A stretch of 64,000 nt of DNA from Haematobia irritans (GCF_050003625.1 NC_134401.1:91676852-91740851); one strand, 5' to 3'; positions 46,141 through 59,355 are shown, numbered from the stretch's first letter. The notes: generated by a model not told the origin, from the sequence alone. Numbers and translations are program-made.

Positions 46141-46639
46141 TATAACCCCCATATAAACCGATCGCGAGGTTTGGTTTTGGAGCCTCTTGGAGGAGCAAAT
46201 TTCATACGAGTCAGTTGAAATTTGGTACATTGTGCTAGTACATGGCCGTTAACAACCATGCCTTACTAGGTCCATATCGGTCTATAGTTATATATAGGCT
46301 TCAGATAAATCGATCCCCAATCACACAAAAATTGGTCCATATCAAGTTCATAATTGTATATAGCCCCCCATATTTCAATTCTGGCTCTCTACGTACCGTG
46401 CAAAAGTCCGTATCGATTCGTAATTATCTGTAGACGTACCTATACATACCTTTTTTGTCTAATATGTACCACGTATGGACTAACTCATAATTTAGAAAAC
46501 GATGTTAAGAAATTTTAAGATACCACAACCCACGAAATTCGATTGTGGATGACAGTCTGTCGTAGAAGTTTCTACGCAATCCATGGTGGAGGGTACATAA
46601 GATTCTGCCTGACCGAACTTACGGCCGTATATACTTGTT

Positions 46640-47505
46640 AAAACCGCCTTGAAAAAAAAACGGTTATTTGGACATCCTAATTGTGACCCATTTGGACCAT
46701 TTTTGGTAGATCGTTTTGATTGCTTTACGGAGCTTCAAGAATTCGAAAATGGAGTTCTATTTACATATATCAAGTCTATTTTAGAAAATATGATGACATT
46801 GGATTTTTGTAAACATTGCTGACAAAATTTCAAATTTGCGTTCAGTGTGCAATTTTCCAGTATGTGTGTATCGTCATCAACCACAATATTGTCACCCGCA
46901 ACAAGCAACATCTTGCAAATGTTCATATGTCCCTATGGATCACATTCATTTTCTCTTAATAACTGCACAAAGGAACTACATCTACAGATGTTCAGTATTC
47001 GTAATTCAAAAGCACCCAATGCGGGTGTTGCATCGAGTTGAGTTGAGCTGAGTCAAGTCGAGATGTCTCTTAATTTGATTTTCGAAATGAGCGTGTGTGT
47101 GAGTGGGGTTTTGTTTTTGTGAAACACAGATTCACAGTTGGGACAGTGAAAAGTGCTCTCTTCTCTTATGTTTTATTAAGGATTTTATTGGATTACAAGG
47201 TGATGACGAGATTATCAAATGAAATGTCATCGTAATGGTCCTTTAGATAAGTACATGATATGAGATACATGACGTATACGGGTGTGAGTAATATCAGTGA
47301 TATATGTACATGTGAAGAACATTGATACAAAAAGCAAGTTAGGAAGAACTGACGTTGAAATCTGATTGAGCAGATATTAGTCCAAAACAAATAGAAAGAT
47401 GTGCGGACTTTAGTTACGCCCAAAATCAGTGTCGTCGAAAATGACGACTTTTTGTTAGTACATATGGATTCTATGTTAGTAATCTGAAGTATATATTTGA
47501 TAAAA
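46640..47505. other. Unrecognised, apparently unique sequence
   Basis: No repeat family found. Short overlapping frames on both strands at 46735-47051 and 47193-47423 carry no recognisable domain. Compatible with host intron or intergenic DNA. Confidence 0.35.
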
Positions 47506-47509
47506 ACAG

Positions 47510-47832
47510 GCAGATTAAATACCTATATAAAACACGTCCGTTCTTATATAAAAAGGGGTCTATATTTAATTATGAACCGATATGGACCTATATACTGACA
47601 TCGTACATCAAATATAAACACTATCTGATGAAATATTCTCTGATATGGACCAATTTGCGAATGTTATTAGAGAGCATATACTGGCATGAGATATCAAATT
47701 TCAAGCATATCGGATGAACTTTTCTCCTCCAGGATTCTGCATAAGTCAAATATGTGATCATTTTATATGGGGTTTATATATAATTATAAATTTTTGAATG
47801 GTTGTTAAAAAGACTTATTTATTTACATTACA
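47510..47832 (+). mobile_element. Class A fragment
   Basis: GGGGTCTATATTTAATTATGAACCGATATGGACC and related units, decayed; truncated by the family D element that follows. Confidence 0.55.
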
Positions 47833-48065
47833 TACACCCTCAAAAAAATCCCTTCTTTAACATATGTTCCAAAGATATTTTGCAGGAAGCACATATATTA
47901 TTGGATACTGCCGAAACATGTTTGGAAGAATTTTCCCCAAAGAAGATTGTGCTCATTCCCTCACATAATTTTCACTTCCACGAAATTTTTTAGTTCTTGG
48001 CACCTTTTTCTGTAATACAAATAATGTTGAAGAAATTATTCACTTTTATAAATTTTTTAAATTTT

Positions 48066-48100
48066 ACCTTTCGCCTGCACGGACAATCGAACCGAGGACC
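48066..48100 (-). other. tRNA-like module fragment, minus strand
   Basis: The minus strand reads GGTCCTCGGTTCGATTGTCC, a B-box-like word matching the plus-strand module of family E (GGTCCGCGGTTCGATTCTCC). The A-box part is missing: it abuts the next module directly. Confidence 0.6.
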
Positions 48101-48103
48101 TTA

Positions 48104-48178
48104 CAGCCACGTGAAGCAGTGGTTAGCATGTCTGCCTTGCATGCAAAGGGTCGTGGGTTCAATCCCTGCTCCGACCGA
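48104..48178 (+). other. tRNA-like module, plus strand
   Basis: GTGAAGCAGTGG at 48111-48122 and GGTTCAATCCC at 48156-48166 resemble A and B boxes at normal spacing. The acceptor halves do not pair, so it is not a functional tRNA gene. Confidence 0.65.
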
Positions 48179-49395
48179 CCACTTTTTGTTTTTTGTTAAT
48201 TTACACATTTATATTTATACTATATTAAATTTTTATAATGAAACTTCGAAATGTGGATTATTAAAGATTTATAGTCAGTAACAGTGCTTGATATAAACGA
48301 AATTGACTGATTTTGGATCAAATATTATTTTTTATTGCAAAAATTACAATTTTGTAACAAAAAACTGGTTTTGGTACAAAACTTTAAAATTTTGAAGGAA
48401 TTCAAAAACTCTAACAAAAGAAGAACGTGGAGTCGAGTATAAACATACATAAATAAATTTATAGTATAAACATACATTTATTTAGGCGTGAACAGCTTTT
48501 TACTAGCATTTAACACCATCGCTCTAAAATGCCTTTTATTTTTCTTTAATAATTCATTTTAGAGAAAATAAACTTTTTAAATTGTTTTATCTGCAAAACT
48601 CGAACTTAATGCCCGCTTTTATATTTGAAGGTGTCCGTCAACTTCTCGTGGACTACTTATTAATAAAGAGGAACTAAACTTTGTTTTTATACATTTCACT
48701 ATTTCCTCCTTATTTCATTTTACTGTCCCAACTCTAAAAAGAGTATAGTGCCCTTTCGTTATTTTTATGACGACCCCTGATTTCTTTTAACGAACCAAGA
48801 AAAAAATTGTGCCCATAATGCCAAAATGATAAACAAAACACATGTCCACACATACATAAAATGCTGCTTTCAAGGCGAAAACATATGCTGTTTGTTTTTC
48901 AAATGTCTATTCTCTTTACTCCGAATACTCATTCCAATATTCAAATTAAATAATATTTAGACTTAAGCATATCAAATTTTTGGCCTTATCATAAAACAGT
49001 TTTCCGAAACAACATACAAGCGGTTTCACAGAAATTGTTCTCTTTTGATTTTTTTGCTGTGTTATGTTGATATCTTTCGTCAACTCTCCCGGTTTCAATC
49101 TCTATTTCTTTCTCTATACTCTCTCTGTCACTTTGAATAAAATATCACAACATATGTATGTTTAGTCGAAATTTGTAAATTTATATATGTTTGAATTCAC
49201 ACATATGATTTTTATGAAACATTCATGCCCCAAACATATTATATTCTAACATATTAACATAGATGTCCCAAACATTTAGTGTTAGTTTAGGAACATTACA
49301 TGTTTTCACTTAAATATATTGTGTTTAAAAATTGTGCCCGAAACACATTTTGTTTATATCGGAACATATGAAAAACATATTTTTCTAAGAGTGTA

Positions 49396-49792
49396 CCTGC
49401 TCAATGTTTTTATAAAATTATTTTCGCTGTTAAAAAGTTACAAAATTAAATGGCCACGAAAAAAATGTATATGGTCTTTATGGCCATGTAATGGTCTTAG
49501 ACATGTCTATACGTAACCTATAAAAATACTTTTTTCCCTGAAAAAAAACAAAAAATGTAATGGTCAGGTACATGATTTACCTGACCATATAACGGTCTCA
49601 AATTCTATCATTTAAATAATAGAATATGTTTGCGGCATTTGAGAATCATTTAAATGCTTATTGCCAGTATACATTTTTCTCTGATCGAAAACTATTTTTA
49701 CAAAGACAAAATACCTGGTTTTCGCGACAATTACATGCTCTAGATAACCATAGACGCGGCAACCATGTCCAAACATGTTTTTTCTGTGCGTG
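49396..49792 (-). mobile_element. Partial family H element
   Basis: Reverse complement starts CACGCACAGAAAAAACATG (49792 leftward, TA at 49793-49794) and matches both halves of 33546-35633 around the nested insertion, ending at CATTGAGCAGGTA, where it meets the family D element. Confidence 0.8.
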
Positions 49793-49799
49793 TATAGAG

Positions 49800-49996
49800 G
49801 AGTTTATAAAAAAAATTGATATGAACTAATTTTTACGCGGTAATTAGAAACGAAATCTGGGGATTGGTTTATATGGGGGCTATATTTAATTGTGGACCGA
49901 TATGAACCAATTTATGTGTGGTATCTAATAACCTTGCAATGGTTATTAGATACCACATACTTACACAACGTACAAAATTTCAACTGAGTCGGATGA
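49800..49996 (+). mobile_element. Class A fragment
   Basis: GATTGGTTTATATGGGGGCTATATTTAATT and CACAACGTACAAAATTTCAACTGAG are class A unit sequence. It ends abruptly at GGATGAA where family G begins. Confidence 0.6.
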
Positions 49997-50489
49997 ACCA
50001 CCAGGAAGAAAACTTTCGGTTAATTGTAGAAAATTTTGAATATTTTTAGAAAATGTTAACTAAACAGTATTACAAACGCTGGCATCACACCGATGTCATA
50101 AAAATAAATAAATATTTTTTGACAATTTCAAGAAAATTTATTAGACATAATTAAATTTTTTTCACTTGTAAAGAAAAATTCGTAGTTTGAAGGAAAAAAC
50201 TGGAGTTCCAAATTACAAGAATGTCTGTAGTGACATACGAAGTCCATGATGAACGTATTTGTAGTAAAATTTACAAATTTAAAGAAATACTGAACTATTT
50301 TGTGGAAGACACGAATTTAGTTAATCTTTATTCTTCATTTGTGTATATTTTTTCCTCGGTTTAAGTTAATTTAACTAACGTACGCAAAAAATTATTAGAG
50401 TAAAGGAAACTTTCTCTAAACATAATTCCATGAACGAAAATAAAATTAAATTGGCTTTGGTGAAATAGAGAGTTCACTCTTTTTGAGTG
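49997..50489. mobile_element. Family G MITE, left-truncated copy
   Basis: Matches 18843-19326 from CCACCAGGAAGAAAAC to GAGAGTTCACTCTTTTTGAGTG, with TA at 50490-50491. The left terminus is missing. Confidence 0.8.
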
Positions 50490-50515
50490 TACAAATAATA
50501 TTAAGTCCATTATTA

Positions 50516-51308
50516 AACAAGTACGTAAAGTAGAAAGTCGGGCGGGGCCGACTATATCATAAACCACCATTACTGAATTAGTAATCATAAGCATTTGTGG
50601 GGTAACATTAATATACACTAATAGAAAAAATACGTTCCATAGTCGTGAACGGACGGTGACAAAATGAAACGGAAACGTTCACAGAAGATCAAAACGGAAT
50701 GTTCTCAATTTCATCCACGGGCGTTCACGATGTCATGAACGGCATTCGTTTTTCTTTGGCCATGAAAAGTCTTAAAATAATCGTCAGACGTTATTATGGC
50801 AACTCCCTCGGTGGTGCAATGTGCTAAGGCGAATGTTAACGCGTATGGTGTAGAAAACACAGGTTCGAGTCACGCTAGCGGAAATCATTTTTTAATTTTG
50901 GTTATAAAGTCGTAACCATAACGTTTTCAGATCATGAACCCTGGTTGTTGTTTTGACAACACATGGTGTCATTTTATCGTTGTAAGATTGACACCGCCTG
51001 TTCACAGTTTGACACCACATGTTTGTTGATTCACTTTCATGAACGAATCGTTTTGAAATGTGCACGCCGTTCATGATTTTTTCTATGAGTGTAGGTCTGG
51101 GAGAAAAACCGCAGTTGCATATTTAACAAAATTAAGGGGTACATGTTTATGAATGCTTTGTCTCAATCTGACTATAGCTCATAGTCAGTGTTGCCAGGGA
51201 AAATGTTCGGTTTACCCTACAAGACAAAAAGTTCCCCACTTTCCCATATATTCCCAAACAATTTTAACTACAATATTTTTCGTTAAATTTAAACAAATTT
51301 TACAAATT
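50516..51308 (+). mobile_element. Class B 5' part, interrupted by family F MITE
   Basis: Begins AACAAGTACGTAAAGTAGAA with a GTCGGGCGGGGCCGAC hairpin. Then come CATAAACCACCATTACTGAA and, after the MITE, GGTCTGGGAGAAAAACCGCA and TGACTATAGCTCATAGTCAG. It ends in AATTTAAACAAATTTTACAAATT. It provides the unoccupied version of the target hit by 33546-35633. Confidence 0.75.
50616..51091. mobile_element. Family F MITE, intact copy (476 bp)
   Basis: Ends CACTAATAGAAAAAATACG and CATGATTTTTTCTATGAGTG, TA at 50614-50615 and 51092-51093. The empty target (GGTAACATTGATATAGGTCTGG) is at 35786-35810 on the opposite strand. Near 50804-50890 a tRNA-like stretch contains GGTGGTGCAATGTG and GGTTCGAGTCACG. Confidence 0.9.
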
Positions 51309-52650
51309 AACAAGTATATACGGCCGTACATTCGGCTAGGCCGAATCTTATGTACCCTCCACCATGAATTGTGTAAAAACTTCTACGAAAGACTTTAATC
51401 CACAATCGAATTACTTGGGTTGTGGTATCTCAAAAATTCCTAACATCGTTTTCTAAATTGTGATTAAGTCCATACGTGGTATATATTAGACAAAAAAGGT
51501 ATGGATAGGTACGTCTACAAATAATTACGAATCCATATGGACTTTTGCATGGTACGTAGAGAGCCAGAATTGAAATATGGGGGTCGCTTATGTTTGTGTG
51601 ATTGGGGATCGATTTATCTGAGGGCTATATATAACTTTAGACCGATATGGACCTAGTTAAGCATGGTTGTTAACGGTCATATACTAGCACAATGTACCAA
51701 ATTTCAACTGACTCCGATGAAATTTGCTCCTCCAAGAGGCTCCAAAACCAAACCTCGGGATCGGTTTATATGGAGGCTATATATGATTATGGACTGATAT
51801 GGACCACTTTTAGCATAGTTGTTAAATATCATAAACTACCACCACGTACCAAATTTCAACCAGATCGGATGAATTTTGCTTTTCAAAAAGGCACCGGAGG
51901 TCAAATCTGGGGATCGGTTTATATGGGGGCTATATATAAATATGGACTGATATGAACCAATTCCTGCATGGTTGTTGGATACCATATACTAAAATCACGT
52001 ACTAAATTTCAACCGAATCGGATGAATTTTGGTCTTCCAAGAGGCTCCGGAGGTCAAATCTGGGGATCGGGTTATATGGGGGCTATATATAATTACGGAC
52101 CGATTTCGACCAATTTTTGCATCGTCATTAGAGACCACTTACTTACACCATGTACCGAAACTTCAGCCGGATCAGATGAAATTTGCTTCTCTTAGAGGCT
52201 CCGCAAGCTAAATGGGAGGATCGGTTTATATGGGGGCTATATATAATTATTAACCGATGTGGACCAATTTTTGCATGGTTGTTGGAGGCCATATACTATC
52301 ACCAGCTGGATCGGATGACATTTGCTTCTCTTAGAGGATCCGCAAGCTAAATTTGGGGGTCCGTTTAGATGGGAGCTATATATAATTATGGACCGAATGT
52401 GGACCAATGCACGGTTGTTAGAGACCATATACTAACACCATTTACTAAATTTTGAGCCGGATCTCTTAGAGGATCGGCAAGCCAAATCTGAGGGTCCGTT
52501 TATTTGGGGCTAGACGTAAAAATGGAACGATATGGCCCATTTGCAATACCATTCGACCTACATCAATAACGAAGTTAGCGGAAGTGAGCTTGCGTCGTTC
52601 GGAGCAGACGGACGGACATGCTCAGATGGACTCAAATTTCACCACGACCC
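51309..52650 (+). mobile_element. Class A element A6, ending in an AT tract
   Basis: 5' end AACAAGTATATACGGCCGTA with hairpin, then about six units and the tail up to CACGACCCAG, where the normal AATATATATACTTTATGGGG is replaced by a long AT tract. Confidence 0.75.
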
Positions 52651-53318
<668 letters not shown>

Positions 53319-53329
53319 TTGATTGGTTA

Positions 53330-53690
53330 TTATTATGACAGGTTTGATTGATGCCACAATACTTTGTGCCAAATTTGATGATGTTCAGATAGTAAACAAG
53401 CGCAATGTGACCCCATTTGTCGAAATCTGGCGATACATATATATGGAGTTATATCTAAATTTGATCCGATTTCTTTCAATAGCGTTCGTTTTTGTGTCAA
53501 AAGCACACCGACCAATGTCATCAAAATCGGTTAATAAATGCAACACCATGTGGTGTTCGCAGGATGGACTGGATTGATTCAGGAGGTGGTTCTGAGTCGA
53601 TCGGTATATATTTTATGGGATCCAAAATCTATATTTCCGGTAGGCACATTTTTAGCAGATCTGGCCACTATGTGGTTTAGGGTATAATGA
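53330..53690 (+). mobile_element. Class B 3' end fragment
   Basis: Contains GGCGATACATATATATGGAG, ACCAATGTCATCAAAATCGG, TTCTGAGTCGATCGGTATATATTTTATGGG and the terminal hairpin CCACTATGTGGTTTAGGGTATAATG. It is the opposite orientation of 4155-4520. Confidence 0.65.
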
Positions 53691-54228
53691 AGCAGTGAAA
53701 AATAAGTAACATTATCCACTTTTTTATTTTACTGTCTCGTAATGTTTTGATAAAAAAAAACACATAAAATTCCAATGAACAATAAAATAAAAAACTATTC
53801 ACTATTCCTGTAAAGTCTAACATGCATATAGTGTCCATTTGTTAGATTTTAATGTAAGTAAAGGTACAAATTTTATTAAGTACATAATTATTCAATAAAA
53901 AAATAATATTCATTTGTGTTTCTAAATACGATAAATTTTTAATGCAATCCAAATGAAAAAGCAAGTAATAACAAGTAAACAAAAATAATATGATTACAAT
54001 ATTAGGTTTCATGAAAAAAACAGAATCAAAATAGATATTATATATTGAAAAACTGATTACAGACTGAAAAAACACTATTAGAATTTAAGTTTGACAAATG
54101 TAAAAGGAGACCAATAACAACAATTAAAGTAAAATTTATAAAATTTATAATAACAGATAATGGATAAAGAAAAAACAGAAAAAAAATTGAACGAAAATTT
54201 TATAGCAAATAAAGAAAAGTTAAAAATA
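53691..54228. other. Unrecognised AT-rich sequence
   Basis: Very AT-rich, no open frame with recognisable content (a 77-residue F/I/Y-rich minus frame at 53842-54075 is compositional). Its mirror, if the palindrome continues, would lie beyond the window. Confidence 0.35.
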
Positions 54229-54321
54229 AAAATAAATATTGCATAAAAATAAGATTACATATTGCATGAATACGAAAACAAATTTTAAGAATTAAAACTG
54301 GCTAGCAAACAATATAGAGTA

Positions 54322-56428
54322 AACAAGTATATACGGCCGTAAGTTCGGCCAGGCCGAAGCTTATGTACCCTCCATCATGGATTGCGTAGAAACTTCATCT
54401 AAACACTGCCATCCACAATCGAATTACTTAAGTTGCGGTAACGCTTGCCGATGGCAAGGTATCTTAAAACCTCCTAACACCATCTTCTAAATTGTATGTA
54501 AGTCTATACGTGGTATATATTAAATCAAAAAAGATCGATCCAATACGTATATAATTCAGTTTGACAAAGTAGACATAAAATTTTGACAAAATTTTCTACA
54601 GAAATAAAAATTTAACAAAATTTTCTATAGAAATAAAATTTTCACAAAATTTTCTATAGAAATAAAAATTTCGACCAAATTTTCTATAGAAAGAAAATTT
54701 TGACCAAAATTTCTACAGAAATAAATTTTTAACAAAATTTTCTATAGAAATAAACTTTTGACAAAATTTTCTATACAAATAAAATCTTGGTAGATTATTT
54801 TTGGCTCGAGTGGCAACCATGATTATGAACAGAATAAAATTTGAACAAAATTTTCTTTAGAAATAAAATTTTGACAAAATTTTCTATAGAAATAAAATCT
54901 TGACAACATTTTCTATAGAAATACAATTTTGGTAGATTATTTGGTAGATTTGGACCGATGTGGACCAATTTTTGCATGGTAGTTAGAGACTATATACTAA
55001 CACCATATACCAAATTTCAGCCGGATCGGATGAAATATGCTTCTGTTAAAGGCTCCACAAGCCAAATCTGAGGGTCCCTTTATATGGGGGCTATACGTAA
55101 AAGTGTAACGATATGGCCCATTTTCAATACCATCCGACCTACATCGATAACAACTACTTGTGCCAAGTTTCAAGTCGATAGCTTGTTTCGTTCGGAAGTT
55201 AGCGTGATTTCAACAGACGGACGGACGGACATGCTTAGGTCGACTCAGAATTATGAACAGAATAAAATTTGAACAAAATGTTCTTTAGAAATAAAATTTT
55301 GACAACATTTTCTATAGAAATAAAATTTTGGTAGATTCTTTTTGGCTCTAGTGGCAACCATGATTATGAACCGACATGGACCAATTTTTGTGTGATTGGA
55401 CCAATTTTGGTATGGTTGTTAGCGACCATATACTAACACCACGTGCCTAATTTGAACCGGATCGGATGAATTTTGCTTCTCCAAGAGGCTCCGGAGGTCA
55501 AATCTGGGGAATGTTTTATATGGGGGCTATATATAATTATGGACCGATATGGACCAATTTTGGCAAGGTTGTTAAAGATCATATACTAACACCATGTTCC
55601 AAATTACAACCGGATTGGATGAAATTTGCTTCTCTTGGAGACTTCGCAAGCCAAATCTGGGGATCGGTTTATATGGGGGCTATATATAATTATGAACCGA
55701 TGTGGACCAATTTTTGCATGGTTGTTAGAGACCATATACCAATATCATGTACCAAATGTCAGGCGGATCGGATGAAATTTGCTTCTCTTTGAGGCTCCGC
55801 AACCCAAATCTGGGGATCGGTTTATATGGGCGTCATATATAATTATGGACCGATGTGGACCAATTTTTGCATGGTTGTTAGAGGCCATATACTAACACCT
55901 TGTACCAAATTTCAGCTGGATCGGATGAAATTTGCTTCTCTTACAGGCCTCGCAAGCCAAATATGGAGATCGGTTTATATGGGGGCTATATATAATTATG
56001 GGCCGATGTGGACCAATTTTTGCGTGGTAGTTAGAGACTATATACTAACACCATATACAAAATTTCAGCCGGATCGGATGAAATATGCTTCTGTTAAAGG
56101 CTCCACAAGCCAAATCTGAGGGTCCCTTTATATGGGGGCTATACGTAAAAGTGGACCGATATGGCCCATTTTCAATACCATCCGACCTACATCGATAACA
56201 ACTAGTTGTGCCAAGTTTCAAGTCGATAGCTTGTTTCGTTCGGAAGTTAGCGTGATTTCAACAGACGGACGGACGGACGGACGGACGGACATGCTTAGGT
56301 CGACTCAGAATTTCACCACGACCCAGAATATATATATATACTTTATGGGGTCTTAGAGCAATATTTCGATGTGTTACAAACGGAATGACAAAGTTAATAT
56401 ACCCCCATCCTATGACGGAGGGTATAAA
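54322..56428 (+). mobile_element. Class A element A7 (left arm)
   Basis: 5' end AACAAGTATATACGGCCGTA with TTCGGCCAGGCCGAA hairpin; 3' hairpin ATACCCCCATCCTATGACGGAGGGTATAAAAA near 56400-56430. The interior is rearranged: a minisatellite patch, then the tail segment (GCTTCTGTTAAAGGCTCCAC...GTTTCGTTCGG) appears twice, near 55030-55240 and 56085-56310. So a ~400-bp piece of tail plus minisatellite was duplicated inside the element. Confidence 0.75.
54570..54940 (+). repeat. Minisatellite patch inside A7
   Basis: ~29-bp units; bordered by TTGGTAGATTATTTTTGGCTCGAGTGGCAACC, the block that also flanks other minisatellite patches. Confidence 0.8.
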
Positions 56429-56574
56429 AAGTTCAATCCAAAATAAATTTATGTGTGGGTTGAAAAAATATTGTTTTAGGGTTTAAAAATAATGTACTTT
56501 TGAATATTTATCTGTGAAAAACAATCCAAAACATTAATGTTTATAGTCCGCTTGCGACAAATAATTTATAATTT

Positions 56575-56768
56575 CAATAAGAACACAATCTTCTTTGGGA
56601 GAAAATTCTTCCAAACATATAGTATTTTTGGGACAATGTGCTTCCTAACATATTATATGTTCACATACAACAATCATCATAATATTTCGGCATTGTCCAA
56701 AAATATATATGTCCTGCAAAATATGTTTGGGACATATGTTGGAGGAGGGAATTTAATTTTTGAGGGTG
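56575..56768 (-). mobile_element. Family D terminal fragment
   Basis: The reverse complement begins CACCCTCAAAAATTAAATTC and contains CCCAAACATATTTTGCAGGA. TA at 56769-56770 separates it from family E copy 2, which follows at once. Confidence 0.7.
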
Positions 56769-56772
56769 TATA

Positions 56773-57669
56773 CACGCAAAGAAAAAAAAACGTTTGGGAA
56801 ACGTGTACCGAAAACGTTTTTCTTTTGTTAGAGTTTTTTGAATTGCTTCGAAAATTTTAAACTGTTATCACCAAAAAAATTCGTTTGTTACAAAATTTTT
56901 TTTTCAATAAAAAAATTTTATTTTTGAAACATTTCGTTTACATCAAACACTGTTCTTTTCTGACTTTAGGTGTTTAATATGACACATTTTTCAGTTCAAA
57001 ATTTAATATACTACAATGTAATATTGAACATTTTTTCGGAATATTCCGAACATATCTGGAATATATGTAAAAAAAAACAACAAAAAAAAACTTTGGTCGG
57101 AGCAGGGATCGAACCCACGACCCTTGGCATGCAAGTCGGACGTAGCAACCACTGCTCCACGGTGCCAAACTAAACGTTTGTTTCTGTTAAATAAACTTTG
57201 TTTATTCGGTTCGTGGGCGCCGCAAGCTATGCTATATAAATATAACTTATATGGATATTTATCTATTGATGACCATAACAGGTACATAGTTCAGTGGCTA
57301 GTGTGTTGGCTTACAAAGTGCATGGTCCGCGGTTCGATTCTCCGTCCAGGCGAAAGGTAAAAAAATTGTAAAAATTTATAAAATCGTATAATTTCTTCTA
57401 CATTGTTTGTATTACAGAAAAAAGTGATAATAACTAAAAAGTGGCAGTGAAGTGAGAAAGAAGTGAGGGAAAATGCAATTAGCCAGAAAAAAATTTTTTT
57501 GAGATAGTCTTTATGAAATTGTTTTTACATCCTGGAAAAGAATAAACGTTTATCACAAAAAGTATATACTTTTCTTCCAAATACACTTCCTTTCAACGAA
57601 AAGCAAATGAGAAACGAACTTTGTTTGTCTAAAATTTCCTTTGGGAGGAAAGAAATATTTTTTTGCGTG
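56773..57669. mobile_element. Family E element, copy 2 (897 bp, left arm)
   Basis: Ends CACGCAAAGAAAAAAAAACG and ...AATATTTTTTTGCGTG with TA on both sides (56771-56772, 57670-57671). Carries the same head-to-head tRNA-like pair as copy 1: minus strand near 57090-57170, and plus strand with TAGTTCAGTGG at 57287-57297 and GGTTCGATTC at 57331-57340. Confidence 0.88.
57280..57352 (+). other. tRNA-like Pol III module, plus strand
   Basis: Best-preserved module in the window: A-box-like TAGTTCAGTGG and B-box-like GGTTCGATTC 34 bp apart. Acceptor stem pairing is not evident, so a genuine tRNA is unlikely. Mirrored at about 60877-60949 in the right arm. Confidence 0.65.
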
Positions 57670-57671
57670 TA

Positions 57672-58196
57672 GCTTATATAGCTTTGTTAATATATCACAG
57701 AAAGAAAACTGGATAAATAAAAACTGTATCCTACTTCCTAAAACCCAGAAAAAAAAATTTGCTTTTTAAAGATGCCGCGTCTTTGACCACAATATCTAAG
57801 TGAAAGTCAAAATCTTTGGCTGCAAGTAAACTTTTTATCGAGTGTGTCGTCCACGTATAGCTAGCGATGTTTTTATATCCGAGTCATATCTCCACCATTA
57901 AATATTGTTTCGTTCTTAATTTTTCTTTCAGAGATAATAAAACTTTGCCGTCCATAACGAAAAAAAAAACAATTTTTTTTGTGCAAGTTTCGTTACTTGC
58001 TATATTTTTGTCTTCTGCTTTATCCTGCTCTTAAAACATCATAATCAACCATGATGACCTCAGTTTATCTCTTCTGCGGAAAAAAAAACATTTAAAACAT
58101 GGTGTTAGAGCTAAGTTATTGTTACAAAGTGGTCTGTGGTCAGTTTAAATTGCCTTCTGGCGATTATGTTAATTGCTAAATAATAAAGAGAAGGAA
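57672..58196. other. Unassigned sequence
   Basis: No clear family. The block AAAGATGCCGCGTCTTTGACCAC resembles words of the 27913/29554 repeat only loosely. Mirrored in the right arm at 60033-60557. Confidence 0.35.
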
Positions 58197-58198
58197 AG

Positions 58199-58530
58199 AA
58201 AGTATATACGGTCATAGGTTCGGCTGGGTCGAATCTAAAATGCCCACCACCATGGATCAGATAATAATAATTTATTTTAAAGAAAATCTAAACGTACCGG
58301 ATTAAAATATAGAAATTCAATTGAATATGATGAAACGGATATAGAAGATTAGTTCAAAGGGTAAGGTTAACGCAGCTTAATTAAATATTAATTAAATATT
58401 CCATATATAGCTATATCTAAATATTAACTTATTTGGCACATATATAGTATGCTAAAATGTTACTTCTACCCTCAATGCAAACTTTTAAATAATTTGGAAT
58501 GTAACCTTGGCCTCCGGTGGGTATTATTGT
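58199..58530 (+). mobile_element. Short DINE/HINE-like element (left arm)
   Basis: AAGTATATACGGTCATAGGTTCGGCTGGGTCGAA and CCCACCACCATGGATCAG give the 5' end. About 300 bp later CTTGGCCTCCGGTGGGTATTATTG could be a 3' end. Mirrored at 59699-60030. Confidence 0.5.
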
Positions 58531-58631
58531 ATTGTATTCTCCTTTATTATTTTATATTTCACATGGTATACAATTTAAATAGATAGATGATATTAATACT
58601 TAATATAAAGTAGTTACATAGATTAATTTAA

Positions 58632-58873
58632 CCTTGTAATGCCCAAGCCCGCCTTTAGGCGAGCTTCATTTAATAAGAAAGCTTTTAGTAAAACACACCT
58701 TAAGACAACAAAAATGTGCAAAATGAAAAGAAAACTTATTTGAAAGAATTCAAGACGCTTAGCAGCATATGCTGAATTTTACGGTATAAATTTTTCTTGC
58801 TTAGTTCTCTTGCTTTTGCGTCTTTAACATTGAAAATTTAATCAGCTGGCAAAAAAATTGGGGCATTAGAGGG
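58632..58873. mobile_element. TTAA-flanked piggyBac-like MITE, left-arm copy (242 bp)
   Basis: Flanked by TTAA at 58628-58631 and 58874-58877. Ends CCTTGTAATGCCC and GGGCATTAGAGGG are inverted repeats with two mismatches. An internal hairpin AAGCCCGCCTTTAGGCGAGCTT lies near the left end. The TTAA target and CCYT ends are piggyBac features (established knowledge). No coding capacity. Confidence 0.8.
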
Positions 58874-58970
58874 TTAAAGCCATGCTACTTTGTAGCGTCA
58901 TGCGTAATTCCATGTTTATTAGGCGTATTCGTTCATTAGTAAGGCTCGATATCTCAAACAATATTTTAGT

Positions 58971-59251
<281 letters not shown>

Positions 59252-59355
59252 ACTAAAATATAAAATATTGTTTGAGATATCGAGCCTTACTAATGAACGA
59301 ATACGCCTAATAAACATGGAATTACGCATGACGCTACAAAGTAGCATGGCTTTAA

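Larger units (their letters stand above)
43960..46639 (-). mobile_element. Class A element A5, interrupted by mariner
   Basis: From the tail (CTTTGTTATTCCGTCTGTAA, CCCCATAAAGTATATATGTT) through about seven units of CCCCCATATAAACCGATC to the 5' hairpin in reverse near 46600 (GACCGAACTTACGGCCGTATATACTTGTT). The 3' hairpin is absent. Mariner copy 2 sits in the TATATA of one unit. Confidence 0.75.
47835..49393. mobile_element. CAC-ended element, family D, long copy (1559 bp)
   Basis: Ends CACCCTCAAAAAAATCCCTT and TTTTTCTAAGAGTG, with TA at 47833-47834 and 49394-49395. The interior contains the head-to-head tRNA-like pair at 48066-48176 and shares blocks with 5001-5769 (for example 48890-49380 with 5240-5760) and with family E. 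It is longer because it holds sequence absent from copy 1. Confidence 0.8.

Noticed and set aside
47997..48281. 94-residue plus-strand frame and similar frames at 27045-27272 and 57003-57287
   Set aside because: They run across the tRNA-like modules of families D and E (words like RGAVVATSDLHAKGCGFDP come from the module sequence) and are repeated wherever the module occurs.
57280..57352. Functional tRNA gene
   Set aside because: A and B boxes are present but acceptor arms do not pair, and the module is embedded in repeated elements with decayed sister copies.
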